Under the pieces are notes generated by a model. The model searched no databases. It was not told the DNA's origin and worked only from the letters and a program-made list of their open reading frames with translations. A stretch of 14,362 nucleotides of DNA, taken from the NCBI GenBank assembly GCA_012522615.1, contig JAAYKB010000107.1, positions 1-14,362 on the forward strand, given 5' to 3'. Of the stretch, positions 1 to 7,675 are shown one piece after another (position 1 is the first letter of the stretch; every line of letters begins with the position of its first letter). A program made the translations under genes and the position numbers. Source of the stretch: Clostridiales bacterium. GTDB lineage: Bacteria; Bacillota; Clostridia; Oscillospirales; Acutalibacteraceae.

Positions 1-59
1 ACGGCAAAAGCGTCCATCGACAGTCCGACCGCGATTAACAACAGGGTTAAAAATCCCAT
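1..59 (-). CDS. mntP: MntP-type manganese efflux pump, N-terminal fragment
   Basis: Only about 19 codons are in the window; the gene continues leftward beyond base 1. The translation starts MGFLTLLLIAVGLSMDAFAV. The GLSMDAFAV motif in the first membrane helix is characteristic of the MntP (YebN) family of small six-helix membrane proteins that export Mn2+. I chose the ATG at 59 because an AAAGGA ribosome binding site lies at 69-74 with nine bases of spacing; an in-frame ATG at 77 would add six residues (MKGLNI) but has no comparable site. The gene is divergent from the zinc importer, so the two metal-transport genes share an intergenic region. Family assignment rests on the N-terminal motif alone. 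Confidence 0.75.
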   Translation of the reverse strand, partial: MGFLTLLLIAVGLSMDAFA

Positions 60-98
60 AATGTTCAATCCTTTCATGGGAAAGAAGGGTGAGGGTTC

Positions 99-128
99 AT
101 TATATCTAAATATATACCGTCGTGTCAA
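99..128 (-). promoter_or_regulatory. Sigma-A-type promoter for mntP
   Basis: Read on the minus strand, TTGACA (128-123) is followed after 18 bases by TATAAT (104-99). Both hexamers match the consensus exactly. The predicted start near 92 gives a leader of only about 33 bases, too short for the yybP-ykoY manganese riboswitch often found before mntP genes. Confidence 0.7.
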
Positions 129-259
129 ATATTAGCACAGACTTTTCTGGCCCGCGCCCGTGTTGCTTCGGTGTGTATATTGCGGACAATAGTATAACTA
201 TATATTAAAGGACCGCATTTGTCGACATGCTCATAGAGTCAGGAAATGGCAAAACCCGC

Positions 260-287
260 TTGACAACGATGTTAAATAATGTATACT
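260..287 (+). promoter_or_regulatory. Promoter of the znuACB operon with possible overlapping operator
   Basis: TTGACA (260-265) and TATACT (282-287) are separated by 16 bases, 45 bases before the znuA start. An imperfect dyad, GTTAAATAA (271-279) and TTATTGCAAC (289-298), flanks and overlaps the -10 box. That is the usual place for a metal-dependent repressor to bind. It does not match the Gram-positive Zur consensus, so any regulator is unknown. Confidence 0.6.
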
Positions 288-332
288 GTTATTGCAACTC
301 GTTCTTATTAAGAGAAGAGGTCGGTTTACCGA

Positions 333-1268
333 ATGACGGCTTCGTATAAAAAAAGACTGGCTATGGTCTTTGCGGTTATGGTGCTGCTGGCGCTTGCGGC
401 GGCTGCAATTACGGCGCTGACGGGCGGGTTTAACAAAAACAGCGCCCGCCTTAATATCGTCGCCTCGTTTTTGCCGGTATACGGCGCGGCGCTGCAGGTG
501 ACCGACGGGGTTGGCGGGGTAGAGGTGGAAAACCTTGTCCCGCCTCAGACCGGATGTATGCACGACTACCAGATGACCCCCGATAATGCCGTCACCCTCT
601 CAAAAGCCGATGTTCTTGTGATTAACGGAGCGGGGGCGGAAGGCTTTCTCGGAAACGTTAAAAAGCAGTACCCCAAGCTTAATATAATAGATACCTCAAA
701 CGGAATTGCCCTTAAAAGGGCAGACCATCACCATGACGAACACGACGAACACAATGAGCACGACGGAACATACAACGAGCATATCTGGACAAGCCCGTCC
801 TTTTACAAAAAGCAGGTGGAAAACCTGCGCGACGGGCTTATCGGGATTGACCCCGAACACGCCGACCGATACAGAGAAAACGCCGAAAGATATATATCCA
901 AGATAGAGTCGCTGAGGGCAGAGCTGCTGGCCGCGACAGCTGCTCTGCCGACAAAAAACTGCATCCTGTTCCACGATTCCCTGGCCTATCTTGCGGACGA
1001 GCTTGGACTGAATGTAATTGCCTTGCTGTCAGCCGGAGAGACCGCGCTCTCGGCCGCCGAGCTCGCAAAAGCGGCAAATGCCGCCGAGCAGGCCGGAAGC
1101 GTGCTCTTGCTGTACGACAGCCAATACGATTCGGAATATAACTCGGTTGCCGAAAAGGCATCTTTCAGCCGGCAGCTCAGTCTGGACACGGCGGTGACCG
1201 GCGACGGCGGCGACGTCTGGCTTGACGCAATGCGCGGCAATCTCGAGCAGTTAAAACAGGTAAAGTAG
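333..1268 (+). CDS. znuA: Zinc ABC transporter substrate-binding protein (ZnuA/AdcA type)
   Basis: 311 residues, normal for cluster A-I metal-binding proteins. It captures Zn2+ (possibly Mn2+) outside the membrane and delivers it to the permease two genes downstream. Residues 1-30 are a basic start and hydrophobic helix. The expected metal ligands are visible: H77 (GCMHDYQMTP), H150 (NEHIWTSP), H214 (FHDSLAYLAD) and an acidic residue near D262 (YDSQYDSEY). A His/Asp/Glu-rich loop at about 130-150 (HHHDEHDEHNEHD) is a hallmark of zinc rather than manganese binding members. The ATG at 333 has an AGAAGAGG site at 313-320. There is no lipobox Cys after the hydrophobic segment, so the protein may stay anchored by an uncleaved helix. 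It is the first gene of a three-gene operon. Confidence 0.88.
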   Translation: MTASYKKRLAMVFAVMVLLALAAAAITALTGGFNKNSARLNIVASFLPVYGAALQVTDGVGGVEVENLVPPQTGCMHDYQMTPDNAVTLSKADVLVINGAGAEGFLGNVKKQYPKLNIIDTSNGIALKRADHHHDEHDEHNEHDGTYNEHIWTSPSFYKKQVENLRDGLIGIDPEHADRYRENAERYISKIESLRAELLAATAALPTKNCILFHDSLAYLADELGLNVIALLSAGETALSAAELAKAANAAEQAGSVLLLYDSQYDSEYNSVAEKASFSRQLSLDTAVTGDGGDVWLDAMRGNLEQLKQVK

Positions 1269-1330
1269 CCTGCAAGAAGTTTGGTTTTATGCCGCCTTGG
1301 CATGAAATCCGGAAAGGACATGGTGCATAT

Positions 1331-2071
1331 ATGGCCTGCGGTCTGCACTGTCTGAAGATACAGCATATATCGGTTGCGTTCGGGGACAACCTCCTGATTC
1401 GCGACGTAAATATGCACGCCCACTGCGGCGAGCTTACCGCAATTATCGGCAGAAACGGCTCCGGCAAAACAACCCTGTTAAAAGCCATTCTGGGTGAGGT
1501 AAAGCATACCGGGAACATACTGTTCAGCGGCCATGACGATACTCCGGTGAAAGGACTGCGTATCGGCTATGTGCCCCAGTCCCTGCAGATTGACGGCGGC
1601 TCGCCCGCCACTGTTTACGATATGCTGGCGTCGCTGACCTCGAGATACCCGGTTTTCCTGCCCCGCCGCCTCAAAACGGTAAAAAAGCTGCGGGAGCATC
1701 TTGCCGCCTTCAACGCCGAGGGGCTGCTCGATAAAAAGCTGGGTCAGCTTTCGGGCGGGGAGCTCCAGAGGGCGCTTCTTGCCGCCGCTACCCTGCCCAA
1801 ACCCGACCTTCTGATTCTGGACGAGCCTGTTTCGGGGGTTGACCGGGCGGGGCTCCGGATTTTCTATCGTATTCTGAACGGTCTTAAGGAAACCAGCGAT
1901 ATGGTTATCATAATGGTTTCCCACGACCTTGAATTTGTTCGCAGCTATGCCGACCATGTGCTGCTTCTCGACCGCGGGACGGTGAAAACCGGTACCCCCG
2001 ACGAGGTTTTCGGAAGCGACGATTTTAAAAGGGTGTTTCCCAACCCTCCACTTGCGGCGGAAGGAAAATAA
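1331..2071 (+). CDS. znuC: Zinc ABC transporter ATP-binding protein
   Basis: Cytoplasmic ATPase that powers the importer. From the ATG at 1331 it has 246 residues, with Walker A GRNGSGKTT at 40-48, Q-loop Q83, signature LSGGE at 140-144, Walker B LLILDEP at 160-166 and H-loop His198 (VSHD). I chose 1331 because GGAAAGGA lies at 1311-1318, whereas the in-frame ATG at 1289 has no ribosome binding site and would add 14 unlikely residues. The gene lies about 60 bases after znuA and 34 bases before the preferred znuB start, on the same strand, so it is very likely cotranscribed. The metal specificity is inferred from the His-rich znuA next door. Confidence 0.88.
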   Translation: MACGLHCLKIQHISVAFGDNLLIRDVNMHAHCGELTAIIGRNGSGKTTLLKAILGEVKHTGNILFSGHDDTPVKGLRIGYVPQSLQIDGGSPATVYDMLASLTSRYPVFLPRRLKTVKKLREHLAAFNAEGLLDKKLGQLSGGELQRALLAAATLPKPDLLILDEPVSGVDRAGLRIFYRILNGLKETSDMVIIMVSHDLEFVRSYADHVLLLDRGTVKTGTPDEVFGSDDFKRVFPNPPLAAEGK

Positions 2072-2105
2072 CCGCCTAAGTGTTCTAAGAAAGGTATGGC
2101 GAATT

Positions 2106-2924
2106 ATGAGCGAGCTTTTGTTCGGCTGGTGGGAATATGAATTCATGCGGAACGCCTTCTTTGCGGTCGTTCTGATAATGCCCTTGTTCGCAATGCTGGG
2201 AACACTGGTCGTCAACAACGGCATGGCCTTTTTCTCGGACGCGCTGGGTCACTCCGCCCTGACAGGTGTCGGTGTCGGGGTCATACTCGGCATGTCCGAC
2301 TATAAGCCCGCCATGATTGTCTTTGCCCTGCTGTTCGCCCTGATTATGAACCGGATACGGCACTCCCGCCTTTCGTCCACCGACACCGTGATAGGGGTGT
2401 TTTCGTCCTGCGGGGTGGCGCTGGGGCTTGTCCTGCTCTCGCGCGGCGGCAGCTTTTCGAGATACCAAAGCCTGCTGATAGGGGACATTTTAAGCATAAC
2501 CGGGGACGAAATCATAATCCTCGCGGCAACCTTAGCGGCTGTCGCCGTCTTATGGCTTTTTTGCTTTAACAGGTTTCAGGCAATCAGCATAAGTCCCTCG
2601 CTGTCAAAGACCAAGGGCATTCCGGTACGCCTGCTGGACAACCTTTTTGTTGTGGTTGTGGCGGCGGTTGTCATGCTGGCGATACACTGGGTCGGACTGC
2701 TGCTTATCAACGCCATGCTGATACTGCCTGCCGCGGCCGCCCGCCATGTCGCGAGAAACACCCGGAGCTACCTGCTCATCACCCTGATTTTCGGACTGTT
2801 TTCCGGTCTGCTCGGGCTTTGGTTTTCATATCAGAATTCGTTCGCCGCGACAGGCCCCATGATAGTGCTTATAGCGGGTATTCTATATTTCGCCACCTAT
2901 GCCCTGCGCGACAGCAGGCAATAG
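2106..2924 (+). CDS. znuB: Zinc ABC transporter permease
   Basis: 272 residues, very hydrophobic, with about eight predicted membrane helices: the ABC-3 type permease that forms the channel of the importer. Family-typical stretches include GMAFFSDALGHSALTGVGVG near residues 39-58 and LLINAMLILPAAAARHVARN near 199-218. The ATG at 2106 is preceded by AAGAAAGG (2087-2094). A longer reading from a TTG at 2052 would overlap znuC and has no ribosome binding site. It is the last gene of the operon. I found no U-tailed hairpin directly after it, so some read-through into ypeB cannot be excluded. Confidence 0.87.
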   Translation: MSELLFGWWEYEFMRNAFFAVVLIMPLFAMLGTLVVNNGMAFFSDALGHSALTGVGVGVILGMSDYKPAMIVFALLFALIMNRIRHSRLSSTDTVIGVFSSCGVALGLVLLSRGGSFSRYQSLLIGDILSITGDEIIILAATLAAVAVLWLFCFNRFQAISISPSLSKTKGIPVRLLDNLFVVVVAAVVMLAIHWVGLLLINAMLILPAAAARHVARNTRSYLLITLIFGLFSGLLGLWFSYQNSFAATGPMIVLIAGILYFATYALRDSRQ

Positions 2925-2961
2925 AACGGGTTAATCAGCCCCAATCGGCATAAAGCAGAAA

Positions 2962-2991
2962 TTTCCTTAATATGTTTTATTATTTAGGAAA
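2962..2991. repeat. Imperfect inverted repeat before ypeB
   Basis: TTTCCTTAA (2962-2970) and TTTAGGAAA (2983-2991) match in eight of nine pairs around a 12-base loop. It lies in the 103-base gap between znuB and ypeB and is AT-rich. On the plus strand it is followed by A residues, so it is not a convincing plus-strand terminator; an operator is equally possible. Confidence 0.35.
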
Positions 2992-3027
2992 AAATAAGCA
3001 CAAAACCGAAGAAATGGGGCAATCTGT

Positions 3028-4374
3028 ATGAATGCAAAACGCAGGCTGGGTCGCCGCGCCCTCGTGCGTATAATCAGCTACACCGTTGCGCTGGTCGCGG
3101 CGCTGACAGCCACATCCATCACCTCCTATGCCTTGGCGAGGGACTACCGCACCTCGGTCGAATATTCATTCCAGCGGGCGCTAAACGAGTTGTCCGAATA
3201 TCTGAGCGACCTGAGCACCACCCTTGATAAGGGACAATACGCGACAACCCCGAAACAGCTTGAGGGGCTCTCATCCAAGCTCTGTACCGACGCGGACAAC
3301 GCCAAATCCGCGCTGGCGCGCCTGCCCGTGACCGGCGAGCAGATAACCTCAACCAGCAAGTTTCTCTCCCAGGTGGGCAACTTCTGTTCGTCGCTCTCCG
3401 ACCGGGTGGCGGCGGGCGGCTCGATTACCGAGGAGGAGCTTAAAACGCTGGACAGGCTTTCGGATTACGCCGAAACCGTTTCGCGCCAGATTGACGGGAT
3501 GATAAGCGATCTCGAAAGCGGCAGGCTCAGGCTGGGCGAGGTCAAATCGACGGTTAAAAAGCAGAAGGACGTCGACAGCCCGAATGTCGAGAGCGGATTC
3601 AAGGAGATTGAGGACGGTTTTACAGACTATCCGACCATGATTTACGACGGGCCGTTTTCCGACCATATCCTGCAGCAAAAGCCCAAATATATAAAAGACA
3701 TGAAGGATGTTTCGGTCGATAGGGCCCTGCAGGCGGCAAAGGAGGCCTCCAAGGTTGACGGTCTCAAGCACACCGGAGATACGGCGGGCAGGGTGCCGAC
3801 CTATGATTTCACCTCGGGCAGCATGACTGTCTCGGTCACAAAGGCGGGCGCGATTGTCGACCATTTTCTCGATTCGCGCAATGTCGGCGAGCCGACCATC
3901 TCAACCGACGAGGCCGTAAAGCTGGCGCAAAAGGCATTGACCGACCGGGGGCTGACCGGATTCAAATACCGCTACTACGCAGTAAACAACGGGGTGCTGA
4001 CCGTCAACTTTGCCGCCACCCAAAACGGCGTTATATTATACCCCGATTTGATTAAGGTGGGCGTCGCGCTTGACAACGGCAGGGTGGTCTCCTATGATGC
4101 CAAGGGGTATATAATGAACCATACCGACCGGAACCTCCCCGCCGTTAAGATAACCGAACAGCAGGCGCGGGATATACTGAGCGAGCGTCTTAGGGTGGAA
4201 TCGCATGAACTGGCGCTGATACCGTCCGAGGGTTTGAGCGAAATACTCTGCCATGAATTTTTCTGCCGCGGACAAAACGACGAGCACGTGCTGGTTTATA
4301 TCAATGCCCAGACCGGCATGGAGGAGCAGATTCTTATTGTAATCGAGAATGAAACCGGAGTACTGGCAAAATAA
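3028..4374 (+). CDS. ypeB: Spore germination protein YpeB
   Basis: 448 residues, matching the roughly 450 of Bacillus YpeB. In Bacillus, YpeB is an inner spore membrane protein needed for localisation and stability of the cortex-lytic enzyme SleB during germination. The N-terminus is basic, followed by a membrane anchor at about 12-35. Residues 40-200 are a helical region with family-typical order (YRTSVEYSFQRALNEL, then TSTSKFLSQVGNF). The C-terminal half contains PepSY-type repeats and the family signatures GYIMNHTDRNLP, ALIPSEG and the end INAQTGMEEQILIVIENETG. A GGGG site at 3016-3019 precedes the ATG. No sleB lies beside it, unlike the common sleB-ypeB operon. A weak GCATA at 2948-2952 could be a forespore -35 element, but its partner is poor. 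Confidence 0.9.
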   Translation: MNAKRRLGRRALVRIISYTVALVAALTATSITSYALARDYRTSVEYSFQRALNELSEYLSDLSTTLDKGQYATTPKQLEGLSSKLCTDADNAKSALARLPVTGEQITSTSKFLSQVGNFCSSLSDRVAAGGSITEEELKTLDRLSDYAETVSRQIDGMISDLESGRLRLGEVKSTVKKQKDVDSPNVESGFKEIEDGFTDYPTMIYDGPFSDHILQQKPKYIKDMKDVSVDRALQAAKEASKVDGLKHTGDTAGRVPTYDFTSGSMTVSVTKAGAIVDHFLDSRNVGEPTISTDEAVKLAQKALTDRGLTGFKYRYYAVNNGVLTVNFAATQNGVILYPDLIKVGVALDNGRVVSYDAKGYIMNHTDRNLPAVKITEQQARDILSERLRVESHELALIPSEGLSEILCHEFFCRGQNDEHVLVYINAQTGMEEQILIVIENETGVLAK

Positions 4375-4390
4375 TAAATATTATTACCAG

Positions 4391-4422
4391 AGATTCCCGA
4401 AGACATGGTTCTTCGGGAATCT
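4391..4422. terminator. Terminator between convergent ypeB and the BofC-like gene
   Basis: A perfect 12-base-pair stem, AGATTCCCGAAG (4391-4402) with CTTCGGGAATCT (4411-4422), and an eight-base loop. The plus-strand tail is short (TTTA). On the minus strand the flank is AT-rich. It lies between two converging stop codons, so it probably serves both genes. Confidence 0.8.
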
Positions 4423-4430
4423 TTATGCGC

Positions 4431-4799
4431 TCAACTTGTATAATCCTCGATAAGCGAAGCGAAGGTCTGCTCGTCATAGATTTCAATACCCTCCCTCAGC
4501 CTTTGCTGCTGGTCCTCGGGCAGGGACGACAGATAGACGTCGTAAATCCTGTCGGGGGCGTCGTCGGGCGGAACAAAGACGGCAAGCCTGTCCTCCCACG
4601 CGCCTATTATATACAACGGCTTGGCGCTTGTCGTCGCGGTGGTGGTCGCCGCCTCGGTTATGGCGGGAGCTTGGGTGGTTATGGTTGGAGAAGGCTCCGA
4701 AGTCACAGGCCGGTCTGTCTTGCGGAGCAACGCCCATATTCCGACAGCGAGAACCAAAACCCCTGCGGCCGAAAGGGCTGCGATCGCGCGCCTGTTCAT
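4431..4799 (-). CDS. Membrane-anchored protein with BofC C-terminal-like domain
   Basis: 122 residues. Residues 1-24 are a basic start and a single hydrophobic anchor (AIAALSAAGVLVLAVGIWAL). Residues 30-60 are a Thr/Ala/Pro-rich linker. The C-terminal 60 residues, from PLYIIGAWEDRLAVF through IYDVYLSSLPEDQQQRL to FASLIEDYTS, resemble the C-terminal domain of Bacillus BofC, a forespore-exported regulator of the SpoIVB signalling protease. I recognise the pattern (YI...G.LAVF, YDVYLSSLPE, LREGI, L.EDY) from memory, not from a search. The N-terminal BofC domain is absent, so the precise role is unknown. GGAAGGTGAG lies immediately before the ATG. The gene is divergent from the penicillin-binding protein gene and convergent with ypeB. 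Confidence 0.68.
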   Translation of the reverse strand: MNRRAIAALSAAGVLVLAVGIWALLRKTDRPVTSEPSPTITTQAPAITEAATTTATTSAKPLYIIGAWEDRLAVFVPPDDAPDRIYDVYLSSLPEDQQQRLREGIEIYDEQTFASLIEDYTS

Positions 4800-4919
4800 A
4801 AACTCACCTTCCGTTTCCTTTATTACTTAAAATTAGTATTACCCTATTATTTCCTGAATATTTAAGCGTTAATCAGGATAAGCGCATTTCCCGCTTTCCT
4901 ATTGGACAGTATTACAAAA

Positions 4920-4958
4920 TTGACATTTGACAATTGGTTGTTTGTGCTATAAGATAAT
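4920..4958 (+). promoter_or_regulatory. Putative promoter of the penicillin-binding protein gene
   Basis: Two TTGACA hexamers lie seven bases apart (4920-4925 and 4927-4932). Downstream are TGCTATAAG (4945-4953) and GATAAT (4953-4958). The second -35 is 15 bases from TATAAG, which carries a TGN extension, and 17 bases from TAAGAT at 4950-4955. The exact -10 cannot be fixed by eye. Confidence 0.5.
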
Positions 4959-4976
4959 CTTGCGTTTTTATAATAT

Positions 4977-4996
4977 GGGGCGATGCTTATCACCCC
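4977..4996 (+). other. Small hairpin in the 5' leader of the PBP gene
   Basis: GGGG (4977-4980) pairs with CCCC (4993-4996), then after a C/A mismatch GAT pairs with ATC, closing a four-base loop. It ends 14 bases before the AAAGGAGG ribosome binding site at 5011-5018. It may tune mRNA stability or translation; no function is shown. Confidence 0.35.
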
Positions 4997-5029
4997 GGAA
5001 TCTATCATAAAAAGGAGGCGGGTGGCTTT

Positions 5030-7189
5030 ATGAGAAGTACCCGAACCAAGGCATCCGCAAACGGCGCATTTAAAAAGATATTCAATAAAAAAACCGGAAA
5101 TATCGCCCTCAAGGCGTTAAAGGTATGCCTGAAGGGCATTTTGACCATATTTCTTATCGGAACGCTTACCGCCAGCATCGCTGGATGTGTTATGTTTGCC
5201 TATGTAATCACAAACTTTGACGGCTCGGAAGGAATTCCGGATTTAAAGGTCATCAACCAGAACCAAAGCAGCATCATCAAGGTGCTGAAGAAGAACGGGA
5301 ACCCGAACAACGACAACGATTTTGTCGAGGAACAGCGGGTACAGGGCGCCAACAGAATATGGAAGAGTTTTCACGAGATTCCCGTCGATATGCAAAACGC
5401 CGTGATTGCCATCGAGGATGAGCGCTTCAAGGAGCATTACGGGGTGGACTGGAAAAGAACGGTTTCGGCCTTCGCCAACCTTATCTTTCGTTTCAGGGAT
5501 AACGAGTACGGAGGCTCTACTATAACCCAGCAGCTTATCAAAAACCTGACCAAGGACAACGAAACCTCGATAACCCGCAAGGTGCGCGAGATATTCCGCG
5601 CCATAAAGATGGAAAGGCACTATTCCACAAAGGAGGATATCCTCGAGGCATATCTCAATATTCTTCCCCTCGGCAGGGTTTCGGGTGTGGGCGCCGCCGC
5701 CAACTATTTCTTTGCCAAGGAGGTCGAGGACCTCAATGTCGCCGAATGCGCTCTGATTGCGGGCATCACCCAAAACCCATCGAAATACAACCCGTATCTC
5801 CATCCCGACAACGCCATCCAGCGGCAGCGTGTAGTTCTTTACAAGATGTACGAAGAGGGCTATCTCAACGCCGAGGAATACAAACAGGCGTACAATCAGG
5901 AGCTTTTCTTCAAAAGCAGCATGAAGGTTATTGATGTCCAGGATTACTACAACGACATGATTACAGACGAAGTGATTAACGGCCTGGTGGAGACCTACGG
6001 CTACTCCGAGGATTATGCCGAGCAGATGTTTTACTACGGCGGCCTGACAATCTATTCGGCCAAGAACCCCGAGCAGCAGGCTGCGGTACAGCAGGTTTTT
6101 GAAAACGAAAAGAACTACCCGGCGCACAGAAAAGGGGATGAAGAGGAGCCGCAGGCGGCAATCGCGATTATCGATTATGACGGGCGTATTGTCGCAACCG
6201 TCGGGGGCAGGGGAGAGAAGACGGCAAACCGGGTGCTTAACCGCTCGATAGCCTCGACAAGACAGCCGGGTTCGGCCATAAAGCCGATCGCCACCTATGC
6301 GCCCGCGATAAAATACGGTCTGATTACCTACTCGACCATTTTTACCAACGACAAGATAACCCTGTCAAACGGGAAAAAATGGCCCGACAACTATCATAAA
6401 AACATCAAATACTCGCCCATGCCGGTTGAGGAAGCCCTCCAGCGCTCCCTAAACACCATCCCCGCCCAGATAATGACCAAGCTGACCCCCCAGCGCTCGT
6501 TTGATTTTCTCACCAAGGAGCTGCATTTTACGACCCTTGTGAAATCCGCCCGTCTGGCCGACGGAATACACACCGACATCGACTATTCGCCGATGACCCT
6601 CGGAGGGTTTACCTACGGCGTCAAATGCATCGAAATGGCGGCGGCATATCAGATTTTCGGCAACGGCGGGGTTTACAACAAGCCATATTCGTTTTACCGC
6701 GTCAAGCGCAACGACGAGGTCATTCTCGAACACAGGCCGAAGTCCAATCAGCCGATTGACGAGGACACGGCATATATTATGAACCGCCTTCTCCAGCGGG
6801 TTATCAACGGCAGCCCCGGGGTTGCGACCGCCAGAGGGCAGGAGATCGGCAGCTTTGAAACCTTTGGCAAGACCGGTACCACCAACGATAACAAGGACTT
6901 TTACTTCACGGGCGGCACACCCTATTTTGTGGGGGCTTGCTGGTTCGGCTACGACAACAACGATATTATGAGCGAATACCAAAGCGCTGCCGCAAAAAAT
7001 CTTTGGAAAAAAGCCATGACCGCTATCCACTCGGGGCTCCCAAAAAAGGGCTTTGACAAAAAGGGCAATACGGTAGAGACCAAATACTGCTACAAAACCG
7101 GAAAACTTGCCACGGCCGTCTGCCCCAAGACATCCGTCGGGGTGTACAAACCGGAATTTCTCCCCGAATACTGCACCGAACATGGTTAA
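5030..7189 (+). CDS. Class A penicillin-binding protein (transglycosylase/transpeptidase)
   Basis: 719 residues, a bifunctional peptidoglycan synthase of the PBP1a type. Order: basic cytoplasmic tail; membrane anchor about 31-62; GT51 glycosyltransferase domain about 95-270 with catalytic Glu129 in IEDERFKEHYG, GGSTITQQLIKN at 161-172 and KVREIFRA at 184-191; transpeptidase domain about 375-660 with active Ser415 in SAIK, SLN at 473-475 and KTGT at 614-617. The C-terminal tail has three Cys residues (YCYKTGKLA, VCPK, YCTEHG), common in Firmicute class A PBPs. All catalytic motifs are intact. AAAGGAGG at 5011-5018 supports the ATG at 5030. It appears monocistronic, bounded by a promoter and a terminator. 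Confidence 0.95.
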   Translation: MRSTRTKASANGAFKKIFNKKTGNIALKALKVCLKGILTIFLIGTLTASIAGCVMFAYVITNFDGSEGIPDLKVINQNQSSIIKVLKKNGNPNNDNDFVEEQRVQGANRIWKSFHEIPVDMQNAVIAIEDERFKEHYGVDWKRTVSAFANLIFRFRDNEYGGSTITQQLIKNLTKDNETSITRKVREIFRAIKMERHYSTKEDILEAYLNILPLGRVSGVGAAANYFFAKEVEDLNVAECALIAGITQNPSKYNPYLHPDNAIQRQRVVLYKMYEEGYLNAEEYKQAYNQELFFKSSMKVIDVQDYYNDMITDEVINGLVETYGYSEDYAEQMFYYGGLTIYSAKNPEQQAAVQQVFENEKNYPAHRKGDEEEPQAAIAIIDYDGRIVATVGGRGEKTANRVLNRSIASTRQPGSAIKPIATYAPAIKYGLITYSTIFTNDKITLSNGKKWPDNYHKNIKYSPMPVEEALQRSLNTIPAQIMTKLTPQRSFDFLTKELHFTTLVKSARLADGIHTDIDYSPMTLGGFTYGVKCIEMAAAYQIFGNGGVYNKPYSFYRVKRNDEVILEHRPKSNQPIDEDTAYIMNRLLQRVINGSPGVATARGQEIGSFETFGKTGTTNDNKDFYFTGGTPYFVGACWFGYDNNDIMSEYQSAAAKNLWKKAMTAIHSGLPKKGFDKKGNTVETKYCYKTGKLATAVCPKTSVGVYKPEFLPEYCTEHG

Positions 7190-7223
7190 TACCGCCGCAG
7201 AATGCCGGTTTTTAAACAGAACA

Positions 7224-7263
7224 CAAACAAATCCCCCCTCCGGTATCGGAAGGGGTTTGTTTG
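7224..7263 (+). terminator. Intrinsic terminator after the PBP gene
   Basis: Left arm CAAACAAA (7224-7231), then a C-rich run ending TCCG; right arm CGGAAGGGG then TTTGTTTG (7256-7263). The stem has a small bulge and a GTAT loop, with T-rich sequence in its 3' arm. It lies 35 bases after the stop codon. Confidence 0.75.
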
Positions 7264-7359
7264 AGTAGAAACGAATTCATTCAGATTTTAACCTCAAACA
7301 TGAGGTTATCTTTGATCCAACGACCGGTCTTTACGATTAAACCTATCAGATGAAGAATC

Positions 7360-7539
7360 CTAAAACATTCCCGAAACATCATCAACCAGATTGCCGACAT
7401 TGCGAAGCGCCTTGCCAACATTCTTTTTGATGCTTTTTTTGTTGGCACGCATATACATGGAGCCCACGGCGCCGACTGCGATACCGACCATGGCGCCCAT
7501 ACTTATGCCTTTCATAAAATTGTTGAAGCCTCTGGCCAT
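7360..7539 (-). CDS. 59-residue glycine-rich membrane protein (YtxH-like)
   Basis: A small gene found by reading the minus strand between the PBP terminator and trmL. It begins MARGFNNFMKGISMGAMVGI, continues with a Gly/Ala-rich hydrophobic stretch to about residue 30, then a Lys-rich segment (RANKKSIKKNVGKALRNVG) and an acidic end (LVDDVSGMF). The ATG at 7539 has a strong purine-rich site, GGGGGGAGA, just upstream. One Gly-rich helix followed by a basic amphipathic tail resembles YtxH-type small proteins common in Firmicutes; their function is unknown. The ribosome binding site, codon use and clean stop make a real gene likely. No convincing promoter or terminator was seen. Confidence 0.75.
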   Translation of the reverse strand: MARGFNNFMKGISMGAMVGIAVGAVGSMYMRANKKSIKKNVGKALRNVGNLVDDVSGMF

Positions 7540-7581
7540 ATTTCTCCCCCCAGTATGACGATTGATTAATATATATAGTAT

Positions 7582-7601
7582 CGGACGGGCAAAACCCTCC
7601 G
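7582..7601. other. Bulged hairpin in the divergent gap before trmL
   Basis: CGGACGGG (7582-7589) pairs with CCCTCCG (7595-7601) with one bulged C and a CAAAA loop. It lies between the minus-strand small gene and trmL, so it falls in the leader or promoter zone of one or both. Role unknown. Confidence 0.3.
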
Positions 7602-7675
7602 TAATTATTGTTTCAAGTATAGGCTTTTTAAAACCGGGTAATTAGTGGAAACCCACAAGGAAGGACTGAATTATC

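Noticed and set aside
60..128. Manganese riboswitch (yybP-ykoY) before mntP
   Set aside because: The consensus promoter lies too close to the gene, leaving about 33 bases of leader, and no conserved riboswitch core is visible.
1289..1330. Upstream start for znuC at 1289
   Set aside because: No ribosome binding site before it, and it adds residues not expected at the ABC domain N-terminus; GGAAAGGA fits the ATG at 1331.
5243..6127. Long open frame of 294 codons on the minus strand
   Set aside because: It lies wholly inside the penicillin-binding protein gene, has no ribosome binding site and resembles no family; it is a codon-bias shadow. The same holds for 6449-7183 and 1478-2224.
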